DNA of 64,000 nt from Cellulomonas humilata (GTDB lineage: Bacteria; Actinomycetota; Actinomycetes; Actinomycetales; Cellulomonadaceae). Location: the NCBI RefSeq assembly GCF_013359775.1, contig NZ_JABMCI010000068.1, positions 124,001 to 188,000 of the forward strand. The letters are read 5' to 3'. Of the stretch, positions 55,102 to 62,715 are shown in pieces (positions within the stretch are counted from its first letter, which is position 1; the number at the start of each line of letters is the position of its first letter). The notes below the pieces were generated by a model. The model was not told the origin of the DNA. It did not search any database and was given only the letters and a program-made list of their open reading frames with translations. Made by a program: the position numbers and the translations under genes.

Positions 55102-55884
55102 CTAGTGGCGACGACGCCTCACGCCCGCGATCGACCGCGGCGCCCCGATCGCGCGCACGACCGAGCGGGGCATCGCCCGGGCTGCGCCGGCCCCCAGCCG
55201 GTACCGCAGGCTCGGCGTGGAGATGACGGCGCCGCGCCTCACGTCGGCAAGAGCGGTGGCGACGACGTCGTCGGCGTGCAGCCACGCGATCTCCGGCAGC
55301 CACGTCATGTCGATGCCGGCGCGGTCGTGGAACTCGGTGTGCACGAACCCGGGGCACACGACGGTCGTGGTGACCCCGGTGCCCCGCAGGTCGACCGCCA
55401 GGCCCTCGGTGAACGTGCGGACCCACGCCTTGTGCGCGGAGTACGTGCCGAGGGTGATGAGCGCGGCGACCGACGCGACATTGAGGATGGCGCCTCGCCC
55501 GCGCGCGGTCATCTGGCCCGCCGCGGCGTGCGACAGCACCATGACGCAGCGGACCATGACGTCGAACACGGCCTGCTCGCGCTCGAGGTCGCCGTCCACG
55601 AACCGCTGCCCGGCGGCGCCGCCCGCGTTGTTGACGAGCAGCCCGACCGGGCGCTCGGTCGACCGGAGCCGCTCGGCGACGCGCTCGACGTCGCTGCGGA
55701 CCGACAGGTCCGCGACGAGGATCTCGACGTGGACGCCCGCAGCTCCGTGCAGCTGACCGGCCAGCCGATCGAGCCGCGCGGAGTCCCTGTCGACGAGGAC
55801 CAGGTCGTGGCGGGCGGTGGCGAGCTGCCAGGCGAACTCCTGCCCCAGCCCGGCGGCCGCCCCGGTGATCAGCGCGGTACCCAC
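55102..55884 (-). CDS. Short-chain dehydrogenase/reductase (SDR)
   Basis: A 260-residue SDR. The cofactor loop is TGAAAGLG (about 7-14), the first acidic residue LVDRDSARL suggests NAD(H) over NADP(H), NNAG is in VGLLVNNAGG, and the catalytic Ser-Tyr-Lys is NVASVAALITLGTYSAHK. VVCPGFVHTEFHD is the PG motif. The substrate is unknown. GTG at 55884 is used; upstream the frame runs into the broken TPR copy, which by chance stays open for a further 55 codons and should not be included. Confidence 0.88.
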   Translation of the reverse strand: MGTALITGAAAGLGQEFAWQLATARHDLVLVDRDSARLDRLAGQLHGAAGVHVEILVADLSVRSDVERVAERLRSTERPVGLLVNNAGGAAGQRFVDGDLEREQAVFDVMVRCVMVLSHAAAGQMTARGRGAILNVASVAALITLGTYSAHKAWVRTFTEGLAVDLRGTGVTTTVVCPGFVHTEFHDRAGIDMTWLPEIAWLHADDVVATALADVRRGAVISTPSLRYRLGAGAARAMPRSVVRAIGAPRSIAGVRRRRH

Positions 55885-55908
55885 CGGACCACCGTAGAGG
55901 TCCAGTCC

Positions 55909-56058
55909 GCCGCGGAGCGCGTACGCGACACCGTCGGTGACGGAGAGTCCGGCTCCGCGAGCGAGTGCCCCCTCGAGCATGTCCTGGGGAGGGCAGCCGC
56001 CACCGTGGCCAGCGACTCGTCGTGCTGCTCGCGCTCGTCCGGCGGCCACTCGCCCCCG
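55909..56058 (-). pseudogene. Frameshifted second copy of the 3' end of the TPR gene
   Basis: About 150 bases that match 52202-52353 at roughly nine positions in ten. Both encode GGEWPPDEREQHDESLATVA and then LARGAGLSVTDGVAYALRG, but here a net one-base loss (near 55985) puts the two halves in different frames. The match ends abruptly at both sides. It is a duplication or recombination scar, not a gene. Confidence 0.8.
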
Positions 56059-56069
56059 GAGCAGGGTCG

Positions 56070-56189
56070 ATCAGCGCCGTCGTCCTGGAAGGACGGCCAG
56101 GCAGATTCCTGCGTGTGCGGCTGACGGAGGATGCGGAGCACTGGTGGAGCGTGTTCGAGATCGAGGTGTACGCCGCACCGACGCCGTGA
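56070..56189 (+). pseudogene. C-terminal remnant of an F5/8 type C (CBM32-like) domain
   Basis: A plus-strand frame ending in a natural stop reads GRPGRFLRVRLTEDAEHWWS followed by VFEIEVYAAPTP. This is the closing strand pair of discoidin/F5/8 type C domains (pattern R-Y/F-hydrophobic-R-hydrophobic-x-x-T...WWS-hydrophobic-x-E-hydrophobic-x-hydrophobic-Y), often found as carbohydrate-binding modules of secreted glycosidases. The rest of the domain and enzyme is missing; the fragment abuts the TPR scar. It suggests a deleted glycoside hydrolase next to the intact sugar locus. Confidence 0.55.
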
Positions 56190-56211
56190 CCACATCGTGA
56201 CTTCGTGGCAC

Positions 56212-56240
56212 TGGACACTACAACATTTCCCTCTTAATCT
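56212..56240 (+). promoter_or_regulatory. Likely promoter of the ROK repressor gene
   Basis: TGGACA (56212-56217), a 17-base spacer and TAATCT (56235-56240) lie in a locally AT-rich stretch 24 bases before the start codon, with AAGGAGG further on. The -10 box is weak, the -35 box good. Confidence 0.45.
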
Positions 56241-56263
56241 AAGTCGTGAAGTAAGGAGGCTTC

Positions 56264-57481
56264 ATGACGGTGGCAACGACTCGCGACCTGCGGCAGCAGA
56301 ACCGGACCAAGGTTCTACGCACGCTGGTCCTGTCCGGGGAGACGACGCGCGCGACACTGGCCGCCGACTGCGAGCTCTCCCCGGCGACCGTCACGAACGT
56401 GGTGAACGAGCTCATCGACGACGGGGTCGTCGAGGAGATCGGTTCAGTCCCCTCCGAGGGAGGCCGCCCCATCGCGCGGTTGGCGCTGCGAGCAGCCGGC
56501 GCACACATGCTGGGCGCCGACGTCGGCGAGCGCGGCGTCGCGGTCGAGCTGTTCGACCTGTCGATGAACCGGCTCGACCGCGAGTTCCGGGAGTGGCCCG
56601 TCTCGATGGCCGGCCCGGCCGAGATCCACGAGTCGCTGGGCGCCGCGGTCGCCGCGGTGCGCGCACGTCACCCCGAGGTCGAGGCCACCCTCGTCGGACT
56701 GGGCCTGGGCCTGCCGGGAGTGGTCGAGCGGGATCACGAGCACTGGCAGGAAGCGACCCTGTACGCCCAGAACCTGGGGTGGGCCCCAACCCCTGTGGGC
56801 GACCTGGTCTCGGCGCCCGGCCTCGAGGTGTTCGCTGACAACGGCGCGAACACCCTGGCAGTAGCCGAGATGTGGTTCGGCGCTGCCCGAGGTGCGGATG
56901 ACGCAGTAGTCGCACTGCTCGGCCGAGGCATCGGACTGGGTGTGATCTGCGGCGGTCAGCTGGTCCGTGGCGCACTCGGCGCCGCAGGAGAGTGGGGCCA
57001 CACGAAGATCGGACTGGGCGCTGGACCCACGTGCGGGTGCGGTGCGACGGGATGCCTCGAGGCCTACATCGGCGCCCACGCGATCCTGGAACGGTGGCGT
57101 GCGACCGGGGCCCAGGAGCCGGGCGAGGGGTGGCGCGCGCTCAGTGCGCTCGTCGCGGCAGCCGAGGCCGGAGAGCCGGCTGCGATCGGCGTCGTCGACG
57201 AGACGCTCGATGTCCTGGCCGTCGCGTTGGCCAACCTGGTGAACCTCACGAACCCGGAGCGGATCGTGCTGGGCGGATGGGTCGGCCTCCGACTGCTGCC
57301 AACCCGTCGCGACGACCTGACGGAGCGAGTTCGGCGGCTGAGCCTCCACCGCCCGGGGAGCCAGTTCACCGTCGAGCTGTGCCGGTTCGAGGGTGACTCG
57401 GTCGCTCTCGGCGCCGCACTCATGCCGTTGCAGGCATTCATCGACCGGCCGCGCGTGCGGGAGCGTGCCGCGGTCCGGTGA
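56264..57481 (+). CDS. ROK family transcriptional repressor
   Basis: A 405-residue regulator. The N-terminal winged helix reads TRDLRQQNRTKVLRTLVLSG and TRATLAADCELSPATVTNVV (about 5-70); the ROK sugar-kinase-like domain follows with VGLGLGLPGVVE, DNGANTLAVAEMWFG, GAAGEWGHTKIGLGAGP and the zinc motif CGCGATGCLEAYIG. In such regulators a bound sugar or sugar phosphate releases DNA. It heads the ABC-importer/GH5 locus and very likely represses it and itself. AAGGAGG precedes ATG 56264. A terminator-like hairpin follows. Confidence 0.93.
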   Translation: MTVATTRDLRQQNRTKVLRTLVLSGETTRATLAADCELSPATVTNVVNELIDDGVVEEIGSVPSEGGRPIARLALRAAGAHMLGADVGERGVAVELFDLSMNRLDREFREWPVSMAGPAEIHESLGAAVAAVRARHPEVEATLVGLGLGLPGVVERDHEHWQEATLYAQNLGWAPTPVGDLVSAPGLEVFADNGANTLAVAEMWFGAARGADDAVVALLGRGIGLGVICGGQLVRGALGAAGEWGHTKIGLGAGPTCGCGATGCLEAYIGAHAILERWRATGAQEPGEGWRALSALVAAAEAGEPAAIGVVDETLDVLAVALANLVNLTNPERIVLGGWVGLRLLPTRRDDLTERVRRLSLHRPGSQFTVELCRFEGDSVALGAALMPLQAFIDRPRVRERAAVR

Positions 57482-57484
57482 GTC

Positions 57485-57520
57485 GGAACCGGGGCGATCG
57501 GCTAGGACAGCCCCGGTTCC
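57485..57520 (+). terminator. Hairpin between the ROK gene and the sugar ABC operon
   Basis: A perfect 11-base inverted repeat (arms 57485-57495 and 57510-57520, 14-base loop) just after the ROK stop codon. It probably ends or attenuates ROK transcription before the binding-protein gene. An operator function is also possible given its dyad symmetry. Confidence 0.55.
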
Positions 57521-57557
57521 TTGGAGAGAACCACCCCTACCAAGAGGAGATAGCTCG

Positions 57558-58814
57558 ATGAGGAGACTACTCGGGACCACCACGGCTGCGCTGTCCAGCG
57601 CCGCGCTGGTGCTCACCATGGCCGCCTGCACAGGCGGCGACACGGCGGAGGCCGTCGAGGACGGCGGCTCGGCCACCCTGAAGGTCTGGGTCATGGGCGA
57701 CGCCGGACCCGCCTTCACGGACCTGACCGCGGCGTTCACGGAGGACACCGGCATCAAGCTGCAGGTGGACGCCATCCCGTGGGAGAACGTGAACGACAAG
57801 CTCACCACCGCGGTCGCGTCCGGCGACGGGCCGGACGTCGTGCAGATCGGGCTCTCCCTGCTGCCCACCTTCGCCGACGCCGGCGTGCTCGCCGACCTCA
57901 CCGACGTCCTGGGCGAGCACCCCGCCCTGGCTCCCTCGAACTTCCCGGACGCCGTCGCCCCGGAGAACCTGAGCACCGACGGCGTCGCGCTCTCGGTGCC
58001 GTGGGTGTCGGACACCCGGGTGCTCTTCTACCGCTCGGACATCCTGGCCGAGGCGGGCCATGACGCCGCACCGACGACGTGGGACGACATGCGGTCCGTG
58101 GCGAAGGACCTCGCCCAGCGCGGTGAGGGCCAGTTCGGCTACTACATCCCGCTCTGGGACAACACGTTGCCGGTCCAGTACACGTGGCAGGCCGGCGGTG
58201 ACGTGGTCGACGCCGAGGGTGCAGTGGACTTCCGGTCGCCCGAGTTCGCGGCAGCCGCCGACCACTGGCTCGGCTTCTTCGAGGACGGCTCAGCGCCGAC
58301 CGCCACCGACTGGGACCAGACCCAGGGGTTCGTCTCGGGCGCCACGCCGATGGTCGTCTCCGGCCCGTACCTGGCCAAGGCGATCCGCGACGCCGCTCCG
58401 GAGCTCGACGGGTCGTGGTCGGTGACGACCCTTCCGGCCGACCAGACCGGCACCTCGCTGTTCGCCGGCTCGAACCTGGGCATCTGGAAGACCAGCGAGC
58501 ACCCCGACGAGGCCGCCCAGCTGCTCGACTTCCTGGCCCAGCCCGACAACCAGATCGCCTGGTACGACGCGGTCGGCGAGCTCCCGACCAGCAGCGCGGC
58601 GCTCACCGAGCTCGCCGGCCGAGGTGACGAGCAGCTGTCGGTGTACGTCGAGCAGCTCGACGACGCGCAGACGGTCCCCATGGTCCCGGGCTGGGACCTG
58701 GTCGCCAACGAGATGGCCAGCGCGCTCACCGCGATCGCGACCACGGGCGCCGACAAGCAGTCCACCCTCGACGCCTTCTACGCGAAGGCCGACGAGATCC
58801 AGTCGAACTACTAG
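57558..58814 (+). CDS. Sugar ABC transporter substrate-binding lipoprotein (CUT1 family)
   Basis: A 418-residue lipoprotein whose signal sequence ends LTMAAC (Cys24). The mature protein has the family-1 solute-binding layout: TLKVWVMGDAGPAFTDLTAAF, IPWENVNDKLTTAVASGDGPDVVQIGLS in pieces, VPWVSDTRVLFYRSDIL and the late FAGSNLGIWKTSEHPDEAAQLLDFL. Aromatic residues (YYIPLWDN, YTWQAGG) fit oligosaccharide stacking. It probably captures beta-glucan or manno-oligosaccharides given the adjacent GH5, which is inference. AGAGGAGAT precedes ATG 57558. Confidence 0.92.
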   Translation: MRRLLGTTTAALSSAALVLTMAACTGGDTAEAVEDGGSATLKVWVMGDAGPAFTDLTAAFTEDTGIKLQVDAIPWENVNDKLTTAVASGDGPDVVQIGLSLLPTFADAGVLADLTDVLGEHPALAPSNFPDAVAPENLSTDGVALSVPWVSDTRVLFYRSDILAEAGHDAAPTTWDDMRSVAKDLAQRGEGQFGYYIPLWDNTLPVQYTWQAGGDVVDAEGAVDFRSPEFAAAADHWLGFFEDGSAPTATDWDQTQGFVSGATPMVVSGPYLAKAIRDAAPELDGSWSVTTLPADQTGTSLFAGSNLGIWKTSEHPDEAAQLLDFLAQPDNQIAWYDAVGELPTSSAALTELAGRGDEQLSVYVEQLDDAQTVPMVPGWDLVANEMASALTAIATTGADKQSTLDAFYAKADEIQSNY

Positions 58815-58819
58815 CAGAC

Positions 58820-58850
58820 GCGGTGGGGCCGGCACTGCCGGCCCCACCGC
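58820..58850 (+). promoter_or_regulatory. Intercistronic hairpin between binding-protein and permease genes
   Basis: A perfect 14-base stem with a 3-base loop (arms 58820-58833 and 58837-58850) in the 51-base gap. Being very stable and placed just after the binding-protein stop, it probably limits read-through or protects the upstream mRNA so that binding protein is made in excess. The next ribosome-binding site (cgaggtgagc) follows directly. Confidence 0.7.
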
Positions 58851-58865
58851 CGAGGTGAGCCCACC

Positions 58866-59801
58866 ATGACTGTCCTCGCTCCACCGCGCCTGCAAGCGCC
58901 ACCCGTCACAGGCCCGTCGCGCCGCCACCGCGGCGGCTGGGTCCCGTACGCGTTCGTCGCACCCGCGATGGTCGTGCTGGTCGCGTTCGCCGTCCTGCCC
59001 ATCCTGGTGGCCGGGGTGGTCAGCACGACCGACATGGACATCAGCGGACTGGCCGACCCGTCCAGCGTCTCGTTCGTCGGCCTGGAGAACTACCGCAGGC
59101 TGCTCGCCGACCCGCAGTTCTGGAACGCGCTGCGCACCACCGGCGCGTTCACCGTCGTGGGGGTGCCGGTCATCGTCGTCGCGTCGCTCGCGGTCGCCCT
59201 GCTGCTGCACCGCAGCGGCGGACGGCTGGCCAGCACGCTGCGCGCCTTCTACTTCCTGCCGGCGATCACCGCGATCGTGGCGGTCGCGCTGGTCTGGGGC
59301 TACCTCTACAACAGCCAGTTCGGGTTGCTGAACTACCTGCTCTCGCTGGTCGGGCTGGGCCCTGTCCCGTGGCTCTCCGACCCCACCTGGGCGCGTTTCT
59401 CCGTCGGCCTCGTCGCCGTCTGGCGGGCCACCGGCCTGAACATCATCATCTTCCTGGCGGCCCTGCAGGGGATCCCGCACGAGTACGACGAGGCCGCTCA
59501 GCTCGACGGTGCGACGGAGCTGCAGCGCACTCGCCGCATCACGGTGCCGCTGCTGAGGTTCGCGATCTTCTTCGTGACCGTCACCACGGTGATCAGCTGG
59601 CTGCAGTTCTTCGACGAGCCCTACGTGCTGACCCAGGGCGGACCGAACGACGCCACGACCTCGATCTCCCTGTACATCTACGAGCAGGGCTTCCGGTACA
59701 ACCAGTTCGGGTTCGCCTCCGCCGGATCGCTCGTCCTGTTCGTGATCATCGCGATCGTCACGGTGGTCCAGCTGCGCCTGCGGGGCTCCGATGACCACTG
59801 A
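58866..59801 (+). CDS. Sugar ABC transporter permease, MalF type
   Basis: A 311-residue inner-membrane protein with six transmembrane helices; the first is YAFVAPAMVVLVAFAVLPILVAG. The ATPase-contact EAA loop reads EYDEAAQLDGATELQRTRRI (about 213-232) with the following TVPLL. FYFLPAITAIVAVALVWGYLYN and EPYVLTQGGPNDATTSISLY are typical of CUT1 MalF-type subunits. It forms a heterodimer with the next permease; their genes overlap by 11 bases. Confidence 0.93.
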   Translation: MTVLAPPRLQAPPVTGPSRRHRGGWVPYAFVAPAMVVLVAFAVLPILVAGVVSTTDMDISGLADPSSVSFVGLENYRRLLADPQFWNALRTTGAFTVVGVPVIVVASLAVALLLHRSGGRLASTLRAFYFLPAITAIVAVALVWGYLYNSQFGLLNYLLSLVGLGPVPWLSDPTWARFSVGLVAVWRATGLNIIIFLAALQGIPHEYDEAAQLDGATELQRTRRITVPLLRFAIFFVTVTTVISWLQFFDEPYVLTQGGPNDATTSISLYIYEQGFRYNQFGFASAGSLVLFVIIAIVTVVQLRLRGSDDH

Positions 59802-60642
59802 CACGCGACCCGTTCGACCGCGGCGGACGACCCGCACCCCGTCCCGGCTCGTCACCAACATCGTCCTGATCGTCGGTGCCGCGGCGACCGCGCTGCCGTT
59901 CTTCTGGATGATCTTCAGCGCGCTCAAGCCTCGCTCCGAGGCCGTCGCCTACCCGCCACGCCTGCTTCCCGCCGAGCCGACGCTCGAGTTCGTCCGCTAC
60001 CTGTTCACCACCCTCGACTTCGGTCGCTACCTGGTGAACACCCTGGTCGTGGTGGCTATCGGCTTCGTCGGGCTGCTGCTCATGGCGATGGCCGGGTATG
60101 CGTTCGCCAAGTTCCGGTTCCGCGGCCGCGGCCTGCTGTTCGCGCTGGTGCTCAGCACGATGATGATTCCCGTCCAGGTCACCATGATCCCGACCTACCT
60201 GATCCTCGCGCGGGTCGGACTGACCAACACCCTCGTCGGCATCGCCCTGCCCACCCTGGTCAGCGCGTTCAGCATCTTCCTGTTCCGGCAGTTCATGACC
60301 ACCATCCCCGACGAGGTGCTCGAGGCAGCCCGGATCGACGGCGCCGGCGAGATCCGCATCTTCCTGTCCCTGGTGCTCCCGATGTCCGGCCCGATCCTCG
60401 CCGTGCAGACGGTCCTGACCTTCATCGCCGGCTGGAACAGCTTCCTGTGGCCGCTGGTCATCGCCGGGGACCAGTCCCGGTACACCCTGTCCGTGGGGCT
60501 GGCGCTGCTCAACCAGCAGGTTGCCACCAACCCGTCCCTGCAGATGGCGGGTGCCGCCGTGATGGTCGTGCCGATCCTCGCCGTCTTCGTCATCTTCCAG
60601 CGCTACATCGTGCAGGGCTTCACCTTGTCGGGGCTCAAGTGA
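59791..60642 (+). CDS. Sugar ABC transporter permease, MalG type
   Basis: A 283-residue inner-membrane protein with six transmembrane helices. It begins with a basic tail then NIVLIVGAAATALPFFWMIF, has NTLVVVAIGFVGLLLMAMAGYAFAKFRFRGR in pieces, the EAA loop EVLEAARIDGAGEIRIFLSL and the end VPILAVFVIFQRYIVQGFTL, all MalG-like. ATG at 59791 overlaps the MalF-type gene. No ATPase gene is present in the locus, so the importer probably uses a shared MsiK-type ATPase encoded elsewhere, as is common in actinobacteria. Confidence 0.93.
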   Translation: MTTDTRPVRPRRTTRTPSRLVTNIVLIVGAAATALPFFWMIFSALKPRSEAVAYPPRLLPAEPTLEFVRYLFTTLDFGRYLVNTLVVVAIGFVGLLLMAMAGYAFAKFRFRGRGLLFALVLSTMMIPVQVTMIPTYLILARVGLTNTLVGIALPTLVSAFSIFLFRQFMTTIPDEVLEAARIDGAGEIRIFLSLVLPMSGPILAVQTVLTFIAGWNSFLWPLVIAGDQSRYTLSVGLALLNQQVATNPSLQMAGAAVMVVPILAVFVIFQRYIVQGFTLSGLK

Positions 60643-60674
60643 GCGCCCCGCCGATCTCGTCCGGGAGGACACCC

Positions 60675-62258
60675 ATGACCACGCCCACCCGACGCGGGCC
60701 GGCCACCTACGACGGGTTTGTCCACGCCCACGAGGGAGCACTGGTCGACGCCGCCGGCCACCCGCTGCTGCTGCGGGGGATCGGGCTGGGCACCTGGCTG
60801 CTGCCGGAGGGATACATGTGGGGCTTCGACGGCGGCCCGCAGTCACCGCGCGAGATCGAGGCGCTGGTGCACGACCTGGTCGGCCCGGACCAGGCAGGCG
60901 AGTTCTGGCGGCGCTTCCGCGACGCCTTCGTCACGGAGGCGGACATCGCGAGGATCGCGGGCGAGGGCTTCGACCACGTGCGGCTGCCCATCAACTCTCG
61001 GCTCATGCTCGACGACGAGGGCGCCCTGCGCGACGACGCGTTCGAGCTCATCGACCGCACCGTCGCCTGGTGCCGGGCGCACGGCCTCTGGGTGATCCTC
61101 GACCTGCACGGCGCTCCCGGCGGCCAGACCGGGACGAACATCGACGACTCTCCGAACAACCGCCCCGAGCTGTTCGAGGACGACCGCTACCGCGCATGGA
61201 CCATCGACCTGTGGCGTGCCATCGCCTCCAGGTACGCGGCCGAGACGGCGGTGGCCGGGTACGACCTGCTCAACGAGCCGCTGCCGAACGAGTGGCAGGA
61301 CCTCTACGCCGACCGGCTCGTCGACCTCTACCTCGAGCTGACCACCGCGATCCGGCAGGTCGACCCCTCGCACATGCTGATCTACGAGGGCACCCACTGG
61401 TCGACGAACTGGAGCATCTTCACGGAGGTGTGGGACCCCAACTCGATGCTGCAGTTCCACAAGTACTGGTCCGCCCCCGACTTCCCGAGCATCGAACGCT
61501 TCGTCCGTGCCGGCCGCAGCCTCGGGCTGCCCGTGTACATGGGGGAGGGCGGAGAGAACAACCCCGCCTGGCTCGCCACCGCGTTCCAGCTGTACGAGGA
61601 CCACCAGATCTCGTGGAACTTCTGGACCTGGAAGAAGCTCGACACCGTGACGTCCCCGTTCTCGGTCACGCCTCCGGCCGGCTGGCCGGACATCGTCGCC
61701 TACGCCGCAGGTCAGGACGCCAAGCCCTCGCCCGACGACGCGTGGTCGACGCTGGAGCGGCTGGTGGACGCCGTCCGGCTGGAGTCGTGCGTGTACCGGC
61801 CCACCATCGTCAACTCGCTCCTACGGCGGGTCCCGCTCGAGCTGCCCGCCATGAGCTTCTCGTTCCGCGGCCCGGGCACGTCGCACCACGTGCGGGCGCG
61901 CACGACCCTGCCCGGGCTTCGTGAGGACGACGGAGTCGCACTCCGGTACGACTCCGAGGCAGACCTGCACTTCGACCTGATCGACGGCCGGCCCGGCGCG
62001 GTGGAGAACGACGTCGTCGTGGACCTCGACGCGGGCGAGTGGGTGGCCTACGACATCCACGTCGACGAGAGCCGCACGGCCACCGTGGTGGTGACGGCGG
62101 ACGGTCCGGTGCCCGACGTCGATCTTGACGGAGTCGGCCTGGGTTCCTCCGCTGCTCCGGGGTGCTGGGAAGACCTGCTCCTCACGGCGGGGCGGCACGA
62201 ACTGCGGATCAGAGCCACCCGCGACGCCACCTCGTTGCGGCGGATCTCCATCCACTGA
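60675..62258 (+). CDS. Cytoplasmic GH5 glycoside hydrolase with C-terminal beta-sandwich
   Basis: A 527-residue enzyme without a signal peptide. The GH5 barrel (about 20-370) has LLLRGIGLGTWLLPEGYMWG, GEGFDHVRLPINSRL, WVILDLHGAPGGQTG, the acid/base Glu201 in YDLLNEPLPN and the nucleophile Glu291 in PVYMGEGGENNP. Residues about 400-527 form a carbohydrate-binding-like beta-sandwich ending in HELRIRATRDATSLRRISIH. Together with the importer it should split an imported beta-linked oligosaccharide inside the cell. GGGAGGAC precedes ATG 60675. It is the last gene of the operon, 32 bases after the permease. Confidence 0.9.
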   Translation: MTTPTRRGPATYDGFVHAHEGALVDAAGHPLLLRGIGLGTWLLPEGYMWGFDGGPQSPREIEALVHDLVGPDQAGEFWRRFRDAFVTEADIARIAGEGFDHVRLPINSRLMLDDEGALRDDAFELIDRTVAWCRAHGLWVILDLHGAPGGQTGTNIDDSPNNRPELFEDDRYRAWTIDLWRAIASRYAAETAVAGYDLLNEPLPNEWQDLYADRLVDLYLELTTAIRQVDPSHMLIYEGTHWSTNWSIFTEVWDPNSMLQFHKYWSAPDFPSIERFVRAGRSLGLPVYMGEGGENNPAWLATAFQLYEDHQISWNFWTWKKLDTVTSPFSVTPPAGWPDIVAYAAGQDAKPSPDDAWSTLERLVDAVRLESCVYRPTIVNSLLRRVPLELPAMSFSFRGPGTSHHVRARTTLPGLREDDGVALRYDSEADLHFDLIDGRPGAVENDVVVDLDAGEWVAYDIHVDESRTATVVVTADGPVPDVDLDGVGLGSSAAPGCWEDLLLTAGRHELRIRATRDATSLRRISIH

Positions 62259-62342
62259 GGGGGAGGGGGCCTGACGAGCACGGTCGACGCCCTGGCTGGT
62301 CGGGGAGTCGAGAGATGCGTCCTGCGAGCCTCCGGCAGGACG

Positions 62343-62380
62343 CGTAGGGGTGGGAGACTGCGGACTCTCCCACCCCTACG
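62343..62380 (+). terminator. Terminator of the sugar operon
   Basis: A perfect 15-base inverted repeat (arms 62343-62357 and 62366-62380, 8-base loop), 84 bases after the GH5 stop. This is the strongest hairpin in the last third of the window. It has no T-tract. Confidence 0.85.
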
Positions 62381-62715
62381 TCGAGCGTTGCCGGAAGGCC
62401 GACTGAGTTGCGCTCGTTCTGCTCAGTTGGTGCTCTGGCCGTCCACGGCGCTGTGGTCGATGTCAGCCTGGCGCGCCCAGCCTGACCGACTCCACGGAGA
62501 CGTCGACGTCGGTCGCGAGCTCGGCGTGACGACTGCTACCTATCTGGACTGTGGTTCTCAGGACCACGTCTGTGTCGTGGGTGCAGCCGAGCCGCGTGCC
62601 CCATGCTCAGTGTCCGCAGAACCGCACCCTGCGGGACCTTTGGCTCTCGCCCCGCAGGCGAAGCGTGCCGTTCGATGGCGCTGCCAGCACTGCAACGACG
62701 ACGAGGGAGCCACCC
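62381..62715. other. Non-coding stretch before the last gene
   Basis: 335 bases with no convincing gene: frames are short and lack start signals. It contains a possible leader hairpin with an 8-base stem (cctgcggg with cccgcagg, about 62627-62657), 60-90 bases before the next start codon. Base composition is slightly less GC-rich than the flanks, as expected for a promoter region. I recognise no regulator site. Confidence 0.4.

Noticed and set aside
55885..56049. N-terminal extension of the SDR protein by 55 residues
   Set aside because: The extension is the translated TPR scar, not an SDR sequence; the cofactor fold begins right after the GTG at 55884.
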